DNA of 64,000 bases from Candidatus Binatia bacterium (lineage in GTDB: Bacteria > Desulfobacterota > Binatia > Bin18). The DNA lies in contig JAJEFA010000003.1 in assembly GCA_022820725.1 (NCBI GenBank), positions 1 to 64,000 of the forward strand, read 5' to 3'. Under the pieces are notes generated by a model that was not told where the DNA came from, ran no database searches, and was given only the letters and a program-made list of their open reading frames with translations. Position numbers and translations under genes: made by a program. This document shows, piece by piece, positions 25,773 through 34,668 of the stretch. Numbering within the stretch: position 1 is the first letter of the stretch; every line of letters begins with the position of its first letter.

Positions 25773-26189
25773 TCAGACCTGTCCGTAGCGTCCGGCCTCG
25801 ATCAGTTCCTGGCGCTCAAGGAGCCGTTCCGTGCTATTGATTCTCAGGAGCGCCACGGTTGCTCTCCCTGTCCCGGAGAGCGGAACGATTGTCGCTCCTT
25901 GCAGCAAGAAATGGTCTTTCCATTGCTGCCGGCGTGGATGAAAGAGTGGGACAATTTCCTGTGTGTCCGGGTCGAGCGCGGCCACATCGCTACCCTTGTA
26001 GCGATTACACAACATGCACGCATAGGCCAGATTGCTCTGTGTTGTTGCGCCGCCATGTTTGCGGGCCAAAACGTGGTCAATTTGATGGGCGGCGTAGCTA
26101 TCGTCTTCGTGGATTAAGCAATACTCACACCGTCCGGCAGCTTGGCGTTGGATCTGTAGACGAAGCTTTGCAGAGACGCGTTGACTCAT
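25773..26189 (-). CDS. HNH endonuclease
   Basis: This 138-residue protein has CEYCLIHE, then the HQIDHVLARKHGG motif containing the catalytic His of the beta-beta-alpha metal fold, NLAYACMLCNRYKGSD with the second CxxC and the Asn-Lys pair, as in HNH_5-type nucleases. The four Cys bind structural zinc. Its start overlaps the stop of the 81-residue gene upstream by 4 bp, so the two are co-translated. The pair could be a restriction or homing type enzyme with a small partner. Confidence 0.85.
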   Translation of the reverse strand: MSQRVSAKLRLQIQRQAAGRCEYCLIHEDDSYAAHQIDHVLARKHGGATTQSNLAYACMLCNRYKGSDVAALDPDTQEIVPLFHPRRQQWKDHFLLQGATIVPLSGTGRATVALLRINSTERLLERQELIEAGRYGQV

Positions 26190-26431
26190 TGCGCGAGCTT
26201 TTGCCGCAAGCGCGCCTTTACGAGGCGCATAAAATGCTCCAAGCGCTCAACCTCATCAAGCTCAGCTTGCTCGTCAGGAGTCAACGTGCCATTCCGGTTC
26301 TTTTCAAGCAGCGCCTCAACGCGTTCTTGCATCCCTGGCGAGGGATGAAAGGAGAGCACACGCTCTGCTATCGCAGGTTCGGCGAACAGATCGACAATTT
26401 CATCGTACGCGATAGGCTGTATCGTGGCCAT
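26186..26431 (-). CDS. Small hypothetical partner of HNH nuclease
   Basis: This 81-residue acidic helical protein (MQERVEALLEKNRNGTLTPDEQ, quoted in part) has a SPGMQERVEALLEKN helix and a LTPDEQAELDEVERLEHF helix, followed by a basic C terminus. It overlaps the HNH endonuclease start by 4 bp. Similar short genes often sit directly before HNH genes, which suggests a paired function such as an antitoxin or regulator; this is inference, and no catalytic motif is present. Confidence 0.65.
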   Translation of the reverse strand: MATIQPIAYDEIVDLFAEPAIAERVLSFHPSPGMQERVEALLEKNRNGTLTPDEQAELDEVERLEHFMRLVKARLRQKLAQ

Positions 26432-26475
26432 ACCATCTCTCTACCATAGCCCTCTCGCACGGACCAGCGGAGACA

Positions 26476-27483
26476 TTATACCGCCAATAAACGCCGATAC
26501 CCCTCCAGCATACCCGCACCCGCTCCCGACGCGTAGGACACATTGACAAAAATCACCTCGTCCACCACGCCCTCATACTCCGTCAGGCGGCGGCGGCACT
26601 CCTCGGGCGTTCCGGCGATGGTGACGGTATCGACCACTTCGTCGGTCATGGCCTCCGCCGCTTTCTGGATATTTCCCTCGGGCACGTGCTTCAGCGCCGC
26701 GTCTGCCGCGGGCGAGAAACCCTGTTCCCGCAGCATGTACTCATAATACGGATGTGGCAGCGGAGAGAAGAGACGACAGATCGCTTCACGCGCGGCCTGG
26801 CGAGCGACCTCACGTTCCTCATGCACCGAGACAAACGAGCCCATCAGAAAGCCGAGGGCGTGCGGGTCGCGGTCAGCCTCTTCCGCAGATTTTCGGGCCG
26901 CAGGTTGAATCACCTCGCGCGCGTACGGTGCGGATAATATCGCGCCCATGGCGATGCCGTCCGCGACCCGACCGGCGACGCGGACCATACGCGGGAAAAT
27001 GGCGGAGATGTATATGGGAATGCTCTCGCGAATAGGCGTCACCGCCGGCACCCAGTCCATGGTATGAATTTCACCTTGGTAGGAGACGCGCGAACCAGCG
27101 GGGGTACGGACGATTTGTTTGAGGTTTTCAATATACTCGGTCATTTTCTGGTAGGGTTTCTCGTGCGGAACACCCTGCCACTCGGCGTTAATATGGCGGT
27201 TGCCGCTGCCGACCCCGAGGAGCAGCCGCCCACCGGAAATCTCGTCTACATCAACCGCACTCATACCGGCAATAAAAGGGCTGCGGCCATAGGCGTTCAG
27301 CACGTAGGAACCAATCCGGACCCGTTCGGTTGCCAGGGCGAGTGCGGTCAACGGCACGAAGGCGCTGCGCCAGGCTTCGGTGACATACAGAGAATCAAAA
27401 CCGGCCGCTTCGGCTTCTTTGGCCACGACCATCATGTCGCGCTGCGACATCCCGCCTCCGGGAAAAATCAGTCCGCGTTGCAT
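26476..27483 (-). CDS. F420-type luciferase-like oxidoreductase
   Basis: This 335-residue luciferase-like protein is closest in style to the F420-dependent group: SQRDMMVVAKEAEAAGFDSLY at the start, LATERVRIGSYVLNAYGRSP, VDEISGGRLLLGVGSGNR, and a late VDTVTIAGTPEECRRRL segment typical of F420 LLM enzymes. It differs from the FMN-type copies in this window by lacking the EHH motif (TEAWRS instead). It is the last gene of the run that begins with the NurA/HerA/SbcDC cluster, 55 bp after a MaoC gene. Confidence 0.85.
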   Translation of the reverse strand: MQRGLIFPGGGMSQRDMMVVAKEAEAAGFDSLYVTEAWRSAFVPLTALALATERVRIGSYVLNAYGRSPFIAGMSAVDVDEISGGRLLLGVGSGNRHINAEWQGVPHEKPYQKMTEYIENLKQIVRTPAGSRVSYQGEIHTMDWVPAVTPIRESIPIYISAIFPRMVRVAGRVADGIAMGAILSAPYAREVIQPAARKSAEEADRDPHALGFLMGSFVSVHEEREVARQAAREAICRLFSPLPHPYYEYMLREQGFSPAADAALKHVPEGNIQKAAEAMTDEVVDTVTIAGTPEECRRRLTEYEGVVDEVIFVNVSYASGAGAGMLEGYRRLLAV

Positions 27484-27538
27484 ACACCTCTCCTTATTTC
27501 GTGCCCTTATTGACCGAGCCCTTATTTACCCACAACCC

Positions 27539-28408
27539 TTATTGACCCAGAACAATGGCCCCGTCCCGCACCGCGGGTTTGCCCTCCTCAGTCCGTATCT
27601 CAAACCGCACCACGTCGCCCTCCGCGCTCGCTTCTCTCGATACGATCCGAACGGTCAGGCGTGAGGGCATGAACACCATGGCGCCAAAGCGCCCGGTTAT
27701 CCGTTTGACCCGTTCCGGGTGACCGTCGGTTTCCTGAGCAACGACACGGGAGATGCCATACGCCAGCGTTGCGGTTCCGTGCAGGATCAGACCCGGTAAC
27801 CCGTACTGCTCGGCCACCGCCGGGTCGGTATGAATCGGGTTCCAGATACGCGCACACTCAGTGTAGACATGGGCCGCCCCGGCCGAAATCGCCACCGGGA
27901 TTTCCGCCTTCGCTCCGGTTGCTGCATCAAGCGGCTCCAATGGAGTTGGCAGGTCGGAGACCGGGCTATCCTCTCCCTCGACGTCAACCCCACGAAAGAG
28001 CGTTCCGTACCAAGTCGAACAGACCGGCTGACCATCGGCGTCCCGAGTATCGAAACGAACGGTCTGGTAGGCCCCCGGCTTGCGCTGTTCAACACCGGCC
28101 ACTGTTGCCTGCGTTGTCAGCTTTTCGCCCGCCCGGATAAGACGGTGAATCACCAAGTCGTGCGTGGCATGGACGCCCCGCAGAGCCTCTTCCCGTTTCA
28201 GGGCGCTGTCTCGCATGGCAAGCATGACCGGCCACTCAATACAGACCGGAAAGAGCGGATGGGCAACGATCCCATCCGGTCGGCAGGTGTCCATATAACA
28301 GGGTAAATAGTCGTCGAGTCCGGCCGCGTACGACATGACCCAACGCGCATCGATTTCGCTGACAAACGGTTGTCCAACCGAGCCGACCGTTGCTGAATGC
28401 AGTGCCAT
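27539..28408 (-). CDS. MaoC-like double hot-dog hydratase
   Basis: This 289-residue protein has two hot-dog domains. The N-terminal one (about 1-135) includes YAAGLDDYLPCYM and the C-terminal one (about 155-285) carries the hydratase 2 motif CARIWNPIHTDPAVAEQYGLP, with the Asp-x4-His-like NPIH pair, followed by LILHGTATLAYG. This is the eukaryote-like 2-enoyl-CoA hydratase 2 layout. It probably adds water to an enoyl-CoA and follows the SbcC gene by 39 bp in the same direction. Confidence 0.85.
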   Translation of the reverse strand: MALHSATVGSVGQPFVSEIDARWVMSYAAGLDDYLPCYMDTCRPDGIVAHPLFPVCIEWPVMLAMRDSALKREEALRGVHATHDLVIHRLIRAGEKLTTQATVAGVEQRKPGAYQTVRFDTRDADGQPVCSTWYGTLFRGVDVEGEDSPVSDLPTPLEPLDAATGAKAEIPVAISAGAAHVYTECARIWNPIHTDPAVAEQYGLPGLILHGTATLAYGISRVVAQETDGHPERVKRITGRFGAMVFMPSRLTVRIVSREASAEGDVVRFEIRTEEGKPAVRDGAIVLGQ

Positions 28409-28447
28409 GACCCTCCTCCTTAACGATCTCTTCCAGAGCGTGGATGC

Positions 28448-31400
28448 CTAGCCTGATACCGTAATCTCGCTCGTCCTGCCACCTTTGCGTACTTCTATGC
28501 GCATGGGCATGGCCGCAGCGACTTCTTCGACATGGGTGATAATACCCACCATCCTGCCCTCTTCGCCCCGCAACTCTTGCAGGGTTTCCGTGACCATCTG
28601 CACCCCTTCCCGATCCAGCGTGCCGAATCCTTCATCCAGAATCAGGCATTCAGTCGAGGTCTGGGCCGCCCGGCCGGTCGCGACGGTCCGAAACCCTTGC
28701 GAGAGCGCGAGCGCAATAGCAAGAGAGGCTAAAAACGTTTCTCCGCCTGATAGCGAATGAGTAGGCCGGGCACGACGTTGATCTTCATGGTCAATGATTT
28801 GGAGCGTGATCGCCCGCCCCCGATACGCAATATCAAACACATATCGCCCGTGGGTGAGGCGTTGCAGGTGAGCGGACGCATCACGCATCAGGGCTTCTAT
28901 GGCTCCCCGCGACAGAAAATCGGTAAATTCCGAGCCCAAGAGCTTGCGCAGGTCCGAGGCCAGGCGTTCCTCACTCTGTGCGACGTGCAGCTTTTCTTCT
29001 TCTTGCTCTTTTTCCTGCCAACGGCGTTCAGCCTCGGCATGTTCCGCCTCTAAACGCCCGCGGTGCTCTTGGAGAGACATCATCTGTCTCCGGACCGCTT
29101 CAAGTTGCGGTTTGATCTGCTCTCCGTCCTCGCCGGCGTCGGTGAGGTTGTGTTGCTTGATCAGCCCACGAAGCTTTTCCCGCTCCTCTGCCAGTGTGTC
29201 GGACGCCTGGTCCTGCTTCTTCTGGGATTCTTCCAGCATTTGCGTTCGGGCCTGAAGGTCGGCCCGCGACTCGGTGGCCTGACGTTCGGCCTGTTCTCGC
29301 CCCGTCCGCACTTTTTCTTCGCGTTGCAACGAGTCTGCGTGCCGGGCTTGCTTGTCCGCCAGCGCGTTGAGTTCACTCTCTACGTCTTCAGTCTGTGGCA
29401 ACACCCCGCCTTCTGCCAAACCCAGGCCCGCGCGCACGGCCTGGGCTTCACGCTCGGCTCGGTGCAACGCGCCTTCGTACTCAACCGCAAGCAATTTGAG
29501 GTCACCATCTTTTTGAACCTGGGTTGTGTTCAACGAGCTGCGCGCCGATTCGAGCTGACGCAAGGCTTGCTCCGCTTCCTTCATCTGTTGCTCAGCCTGC
29601 ATCACCGTAGTCCGGCGTTGTGCCACGCTCCGCTCGGGGTCGCCATTAGTGGCGAGAAACGCAGCAATCTCACGTCCGAGCGCATCTAATTCGCGGGTAT
29701 CAGCCTCCAGCCTTTCAGTTACCCCACGCTGCGCTTCAGCGAGCTTTGCCTCTTCTTGTTGTGCGGCTTCGCGCTGGCCTGACAGTCTCGCTTTTTCCTG
29801 CTCGGCGAATACGACCTGAGCTTCCATCTCTTTGCGCTTTGCGTCCAACTCTTCCCGCTGAGCCTGTATAGCCCGAAGGGCTTCAGGGGGAGACGCATAG
29901 CCAGGGAAACGTGGCCCGAATTGGTCTTGGACTTCCTGCCTGAGGCGTTCACGTTCTTTTAGCCCTTGCTCCGCAGCATCAAGCCCCGCCCGGCGTGTGG
30001 CCACCGTGGTGTTTGCTGCTTGCGCTTCTGTGCGTTTTTGTTGAGCGGCCCGTGCGGTACGTTCCATTTGAGCCTGGAGTTCCTTCAAATCCTCCCCCGC
30101 TTCTTGAGCCGCAGGAATTTCGCTGACGGTTGCCTGACACACGGGGCAGGTGTCGCCAATGTGAAGCGTAGTCCGGAGATGGGCGGCTTCGTGCCGGCGT
30201 TGGTTGTCTTCAAGCGCGGTGCGGGCCGCTTGCTCTTGCGCTTCGGCCTGGACGAGCATTTGACGGACCTGCTGGGCTGTATGTTCGGCTTGGGTGAGCG
30301 TAGTACGGGCGGCCTCAAGTTCGGCTCGGACGCGCTCTTCCGCCTCAGCCGCCTCGTGCAGTTCTCGGCCCAGGCGTTCGGCTTCAGCGATCAACTGGTG
30401 CTTCTGCCGCTCATCTTCTTTTGCTCCTTCGAGTTTGTCTTTCAGTTCTCGGACGGTCTGCTCGCAGCTCACATCTTGCCGTTTCAGGTTGTCCAGACGG
30501 TGTTGGGTCGCGGTGTGGTCCTGGCGTAGGTCCTCTATCCGAGAGGCCAGTTGCCGCTGTTCCTGTTGCAGTTCTTTCCAGCGCTTTGCCACGCCGAGCT
30601 TTTCCGTCAATGCGGTCACGTCGCCGGCTTCGGCGACAAGCTGCTCAAACGTGGCGGTGTGGGCCTGATACTGAGACCGCGCCTGCTCGACTTGCTGCGT
30701 ACAGTCTGCGATCTGTTGCACGAGGGTGTCAGCTTCTCCCTGGACAGCGGCCCGTTCGGTCTTTTTCCGTTCGGCTTCCGTTTGAGCGGTCATCCAGGCC
30801 TTAAGATGTTCGGAAGCCCGTTTGACAACTTCGTGCCTCGCTGCGTCGTATCCTAACGCTTCTCGCTCCTGACCAATCTTTTCCAATTCATCCGTCAGGC
30901 TGGTAACCTGGGCGGTCGCCTCGTCGGCTTTCTTTTGCGCCAGACTTTTCTCCTGAGTGCGCGACTGCACCTCAGTTTGCAGCTCGGTCACGCGACTTCG
31001 CAAGCCTGCTATTTGATCGACGTGTTGGGCCACATCGCGTAGGCGTTGCTCCTGCTGAGAAACCAGTTCAATGCGTTGACTGAGCTTGGAAAGTTCGTCT
31101 TTCTGAAGCGCAATATGCTCCTGACTCAGACCGGCGTATTGGGCCAGAGTTTCACGGAGCGTTTCCGCCCGAGTTTTTTCTCGGTCGGCGATAAGTTTGG
31201 CCTGGTCGGCCACCCGGGAATACACGCCAAGCTCCAGGATTTTCGCCAGCAACTCGCGCCGTTTTTTCGGCTCGCTGGTGAGAAATTCGGCATATCGGCC
31301 TTGGGGGAGGATGACGGTTTTGGTGAAGCTGTCAAAATCGAGGCCCAGGAGTTCTTCGATCCGATTAGTGAGCCGCGCGGACCCGGATACATCCTGTATC

Positions 31401-31729
31401 CACTCTTCCCCTTCGCGTTCGCTGAGGCCGGAGTCCGTAATCTTCCCCGTTCGTCTTACCGCTCGAAACCAACGCAGCCCAAGCGTAAAGTCGAGCGCGA
31501 CCTCACACGTCTGCTCACCGGTCGAGATCACTCCTTTGGAGTCCACCCCGTAGCGTGCGGTGCGACCATACAGGCACCAGACCATCGCATCGATGAGCGC
31601 AGACTTGCCGCTGGCCATCGGGCCGGTAATCGAGAACAGGTCAAGCTGCGAAAAGTCGACTTCGTGGACCTGGTCTCCCGTCACCCGAAAGGGCATGAAA
31701 TTTTTGAGGCTGAGTTTCTGTGGGCGCAT
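28448..31729 (-). CDS. sbcC: SbcC/Rad50-type SMC-like ATPase, exonuclease subunit
   Basis: This 1093-residue protein has the SMC plan. Walker A GPMASGKSALID is at residues 36-43 onward, the long coiled coil runs from about 180 to 920, the zinc hook GDTCPVCQ lies near residue 525, and the C-terminal half has the signature LSGGETFLASLAIAL and Walker B CLILDEGFGTLD. With SbcD it forms a dimeric nuclease that opens hairpins and processes double-strand ends. It is the last gene of a NurA-HerA-SbcD-SbcC series, starting 36 bp after the SbcD stop. Length is close to E. coli SbcC (1048). Confidence 0.95.
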   Translation of the reverse strand: MRPQKLSLKNFMPFRVTGDQVHEVDFSQLDLFSITGPMASGKSALIDAMVWCLYGRTARYGVDSKGVISTGEQTCEVALDFTLGLRWFRAVRRTGKITDSGLSEREGEEWIQDVSGSARLTNRIEELLGLDFDSFTKTVILPQGRYAEFLTSEPKKRRELLAKILELGVYSRVADQAKLIADREKTRAETLRETLAQYAGLSQEHIALQKDELSKLSQRIELVSQQEQRLRDVAQHVDQIAGLRSRVTELQTEVQSRTQEKSLAQKKADEATAQVTSLTDELEKIGQEREALGYDAARHEVVKRASEHLKAWMTAQTEAERKKTERAAVQGEADTLVQQIADCTQQVEQARSQYQAHTATFEQLVAEAGDVTALTEKLGVAKRWKELQQEQRQLASRIEDLRQDHTATQHRLDNLKRQDVSCEQTVRELKDKLEGAKEDERQKHQLIAEAERLGRELHEAAEAEERVRAELEAARTTLTQAEHTAQQVRQMLVQAEAQEQAARTALEDNQRRHEAAHLRTTLHIGDTCPVCQATVSEIPAAQEAGEDLKELQAQMERTARAAQQKRTEAQAANTTVATRRAGLDAAEQGLKERERLRQEVQDQFGPRFPGYASPPEALRAIQAQREELDAKRKEMEAQVVFAEQEKARLSGQREAAQQEEAKLAEAQRGVTERLEADTRELDALGREIAAFLATNGDPERSVAQRRTTVMQAEQQMKEAEQALRQLESARSSLNTTQVQKDGDLKLLAVEYEGALHRAEREAQAVRAGLGLAEGGVLPQTEDVESELNALADKQARHADSLQREEKVRTGREQAERQATESRADLQARTQMLEESQKKQDQASDTLAEEREKLRGLIKQHNLTDAGEDGEQIKPQLEAVRRQMMSLQEHRGRLEAEHAEAERRWQEKEQEEEKLHVAQSEERLASDLRKLLGSEFTDFLSRGAIEALMRDASAHLQRLTHGRYVFDIAYRGRAITLQIIDHEDQRRARPTHSLSGGETFLASLAIALALSQGFRTVATGRAAQTSTECLILDEGFGTLDREGVQMVTETLQELRGEEGRMVGIITHVEEVAAAMPMRIEVRKGGRTSEITVSG

Positions 31730-31737
31730 GGCGTTAA

Positions 31738-31763
31738 TGGGGGACTGGGGGTTCGGGGTTGGG
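31738..31763. repeat. G-rich segment between sbcD and sbcC
   Basis: The plus strand reads GGGGGACTGGGGGTTCGGGG then TTGGGA, close to the left arm of the inverted repeat at 22811. It occupies most of the 36-bp gap between sbcD and sbcC, so it may affect translation of sbcC or be a remnant of the same dispersed element. Confidence 0.45.
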
Positions 31764-31765
31764 AC

Positions 31766-32944
31766 TTATGCGGGCTCGTCCCGTGCGGTGCTGACCTCCT
31801 GATACAGCCGCTCGAACAGGGCCACGAGCTGAGGCTCGGGCTCTGCGCCGCGTTTTGACTTGTAATAGTCGGTGAAAAGTTCCGCCGCGGGTCGTTCCTT
31901 TGGATTGTGGGCCGTTTCGCCAACGGAGTCGTTTGCCTGTGGCTCTTCGAACCGGAGCGAGACGACGCCCGGCAACGTCCGGATTTGCTCGATCAGCTCA
32001 GACGTTTGGCCCTCCGGCTTTAAGACGACCTCAACCCACGCATGGGTGAACTCTTCCGCCTGCGACAGTATCTCCTCAGCGGTTCCCGTCCGGCGCAACA
32101 GTGATTTCCCTGCGGTCAACTCAATCGGCAAGATTTCCGCCGGTTTCCCCGGATGGGCCTCGACAAGGCAGACGCTTTTGTCCTGGCCCCGCTCGCCAAA
32201 GTCCATTTGCAGGATCGATCCGGCGTAGCGCGCCTGCGCCCGTGTCCCACCGACTTTCTGGGGCTGATGCATATGCCCCAGGGCCACGTAGTGCACCTGA
32301 CTGGGGAATATCCCCGGATCGACAGGAAAGACGCTTGAGCGCCATTCGCCCCCTCCAAACTCCGTCCCGGAAACATGGGCGTGGGCCAGCAGGATGGACA
32401 CTGCGTTGGGGTCCATGTGCAGCGTCGCTTCTTCCAGGGCGCGCAGATAGTCCTGCACCATGCTCTGATACACACTCAGACGTTCGTTCTCGCTTTTGTC
32501 AGTTCCTTCGGCCGCAGTCAGGACGCGGTGGGGATGCAGGTAGGGCAGACAACTCACCAGCGCTCGCTCTCCTCCGGTGCGTTGGGGGATGGAAACAATG
32601 AGGTCCGACGGGGTTTCACTCATGTCCGTCATCATATGCACCTGGAGCAAATCGCCCAGCGGTTTCAGGGTGCGCAGGCGGGCGGCGTCATCGTGGTTGC
32701 CGGGAATAACAACAGAGACGATATTGGCGCGGGCGAGTTGCGCCAAGGTGTGCGCCACCAGTTCCTCGGCAGCAAGTGGCGGGCGCCGCTCGTGAAAGAC
32801 ATCCCCGGTCACCAGGACGGCATCAACTTGCTCGCGCTTGGCAATATCAACAATCTCGGCAAACACCGCCCGATGCTCATCCATCCGCGAGCGATTACGG
32901 ATAGTCCGGCCCACGTGCCAGTCTGAGGTGTGAAGAAACTTCAT
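31766..32944 (-). CDS. sbcD: SbcD/Mre11-type calcineurin-like nuclease subunit
   Basis: This 392-residue protein has the metallophosphatase motifs in order: MKFLHTSDWHVGR, VLVTGDVFHERRP, VVIPGNHDDAARL, SILLAHAHVSGTE and VALGHMHQPQ. These provide Asp, His and Asn ligands for two Mn ions. The C-terminal part (about 280-390) is the SbcD capping and SbcC-binding region. It starts 9 bp after the stop of the HerA-like gene. With SbcC it acts on DNA ends and hairpins in the cytoplasm. Confidence 0.95.
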   Translation of the reverse strand: MKFLHTSDWHVGRTIRNRSRMDEHRAVFAEIVDIAKREQVDAVLVTGDVFHERRPPLAAEELVAHTLAQLARANIVSVVIPGNHDDAARLRTLKPLGDLLQVHMMTDMSETPSDLIVSIPQRTGGERALVSCLPYLHPHRVLTAAEGTDKSENERLSVYQSMVQDYLRALEEATLHMDPNAVSILLAHAHVSGTEFGGGEWRSSVFPVDPGIFPSQVHYVALGHMHQPQKVGGTRAQARYAGSILQMDFGERGQDKSVCLVEAHPGKPAEILPIELTAGKSLLRRTGTAEEILSQAEEFTHAWVEVVLKPEGQTSELIEQIRTLPGVVSLRFEEPQANDSVGETAHNPKERPAAELFTDYYKSKRGAEPEPQLVALFERLYQEVSTARDEPA

Positions 32945-32953
32945 GCCCGTAGC

Positions 32954-34648
32954 TTAATATTCGCTTTCCCGGACTCGGGACAGCTTCAGAGCGGGGGGCG
33001 GCAATTTCTGCTCATCCGCCCGAGTCGCCCAGGCCGGCATCGGGAACATGATCGGGACCGGGGTGGGAATGTCAGGTTGAGACACGATCATCCGCCCGGA
33101 GGTTAAAATAGCGGCCCGCTTACGCAGGGTTGGCGGCAGAAAACCATATTCGGCACGCTCGGCTTCGGCGGCATCCAGCCGGCCGACGATCCGAAAGGCG
33201 GGGTTGGCAACAATCCGCCGCTCCACTTCGGACGCGGTTTGCTGCGCACCGATCAGGATCGTACCGCTGGACCGCCCCCGCTCGGCAATTTCAAGCAGCC
33301 GCTCTCGAATCGGAGACCAGCCGTCCCGGGGCGCATAGCGGTTCAGTTCGTCCACAACGATAAAGCACAGGGGTTCCGCTGACCCGGTAGCTTCTTTTTC
33401 TTCCTGAATCTGTTGTAATACCGAGCCCACCACAAAACTCTTGCCCACCTCGTACAGTCCGCTCAGGCTGACCACGGTCACCTGCTTGTTGCGCCAGTTG
33501 ATCGCGTGTCGGGCCGCATCAGAGTCCGCAGGATCACGAATAAGATACGAGACTTTGTCTTCCGCGCTGTACAGACGACGCATAAACGCGCCGACCGTAC
33601 CGGGCGAATGGTTAGTATTACTGGCAATGGCTTCCATCGCTCGGAGGAGGGTCGGAAAATCGCGAACCTCGGTCGGAGGGGGTGGGCTGTCGTCCTCTGC
33701 AAGGTCCCCTCCCAAGGGGAGCAACACACCTGGACCCGGATCGTCTTTCTCGGCGTCTTCGGCTGCTTCAAGGAGTTTGCGTTCCACCTGATAGGTCAGG
33801 GCTGACAGCAAGGAGGCGTCTTCCCCACCTTCAGAAAACAGATAGCGCAGCAAGCGCTGACGGCAGAAATCCCGGACCGTCCAAAAGTAGGGCGTGACCT
33901 CATCCGCCTTACGGGAGCTGACCTTGGGCATGATCGGTCCGCGTGCGCTTTCCGTGGGCGGAACATAGAATTGAACCGAATCAAACGGCTCTGCCGGCAG
34001 GCCCAGTTGGGCGTAGAGGGCCTCGTCTTCAACATCCATAACGTTACTGGCCTTGTCCAGGAACAGCAGGTCTTCGCCTTTGACGTTGAAGATAATCGCG
34101 TGGGTGTTCTTCGCGTCGGTCAGATGCCCGCAGTGCAACAGACTGTGCAGCAAGAAAGTTGCGTAGGTCGTTTTGGTGGCAATGCCGGACACGCCGCTGA
34201 TATTCATATGCGCGCCCTTGCGGCCGTTCAGAAAATCGAGGTTGCCGTATACGACTTCCTTGCCGGACAGGGACAGGCCAATCGGGAACTTGCGCTCCAT
34301 CTTGTCCATGAAAAGGGCTTGCGCAAACTCTTCATCCTCGACCGTGCGAACCGGGTCACCCGGCATCGGCGGATAATAGTACTCCGGTATCAAACGGGTC
34401 ACTTTGACATGCGCGGCGATAGAGAGTTCAACCGGCAGACCGCGTTCCGCCTCAACCACGTCGGAGTCAAACGTCGAGCCCTGATGGCGTGCCCGGACAA
34501 TATCGACCATGCCGAATAGTTTCAGGGGTCCGTTTGGCGAGTCGGTCTCAACCACGATGGCATCATCAACCTGGATTGGTTCGCCTTCTTCGAGCCATAC
34601 CCAGAATTCGAGCGGGGTGGCATCTTGCGTGCCGATGACTCTCCCCAT
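32954..34648 (-). CDS. HerA-like hexameric DNA translocase ATPase (variant P-loop)
   Basis: This 564-residue FtsK/HerA-clan ATPase (DUF87 type) begins with a HAS-barrel-like domain (MGRVIGTQDATPLEFWVW, KLFGMVDIVRARH). The P-loop strand is ISGVSGIATKTTYATFL, where the glycine normally preceding Lys is Thr. The Walker B is CFIVVDELNRYAP, followed by an arginine-rich segment (RLLEIAERGRSSGTILIGAQQ). HerA pumps DNA into the NurA nuclease during end resection in archaea. Here it sits 20 bp after NurA and 9 bp before SbcD, which is strong support for the same role. Confidence 0.85.
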   Translation of the reverse strand: MGRVIGTQDATPLEFWVWLEEGEPIQVDDAIVVETDSPNGPLKLFGMVDIVRARHQGSTFDSDVVEAERGLPVELSIAAHVKVTRLIPEYYYPPMPGDPVRTVEDEEFAQALFMDKMERKFPIGLSLSGKEVVYGNLDFLNGRKGAHMNISGVSGIATKTTYATFLLHSLLHCGHLTDAKNTHAIIFNVKGEDLLFLDKASNVMDVEDEALYAQLGLPAEPFDSVQFYVPPTESARGPIMPKVSSRKADEVTPYFWTVRDFCRQRLLRYLFSEGGEDASLLSALTYQVERKLLEAAEDAEKDDPGPGVLLPLGGDLAEDDSPPPPTEVRDFPTLLRAMEAIASNTNHSPGTVGAFMRRLYSAEDKVSYLIRDPADSDAARHAINWRNKQVTVVSLSGLYEVGKSFVVGSVLQQIQEEKEATGSAEPLCFIVVDELNRYAPRDGWSPIRERLLEIAERGRSSGTILIGAQQTASEVERRIVANPAFRIVGRLDAAEAERAEYGFLPPTLRKRAAILTSGRMIVSQPDIPTPVPIMFPMPAWATRADEQKLPPPALKLSRVRESEY

Positions 34649-34668
34649 GCGTTCTCCTTTCCGTTTGG

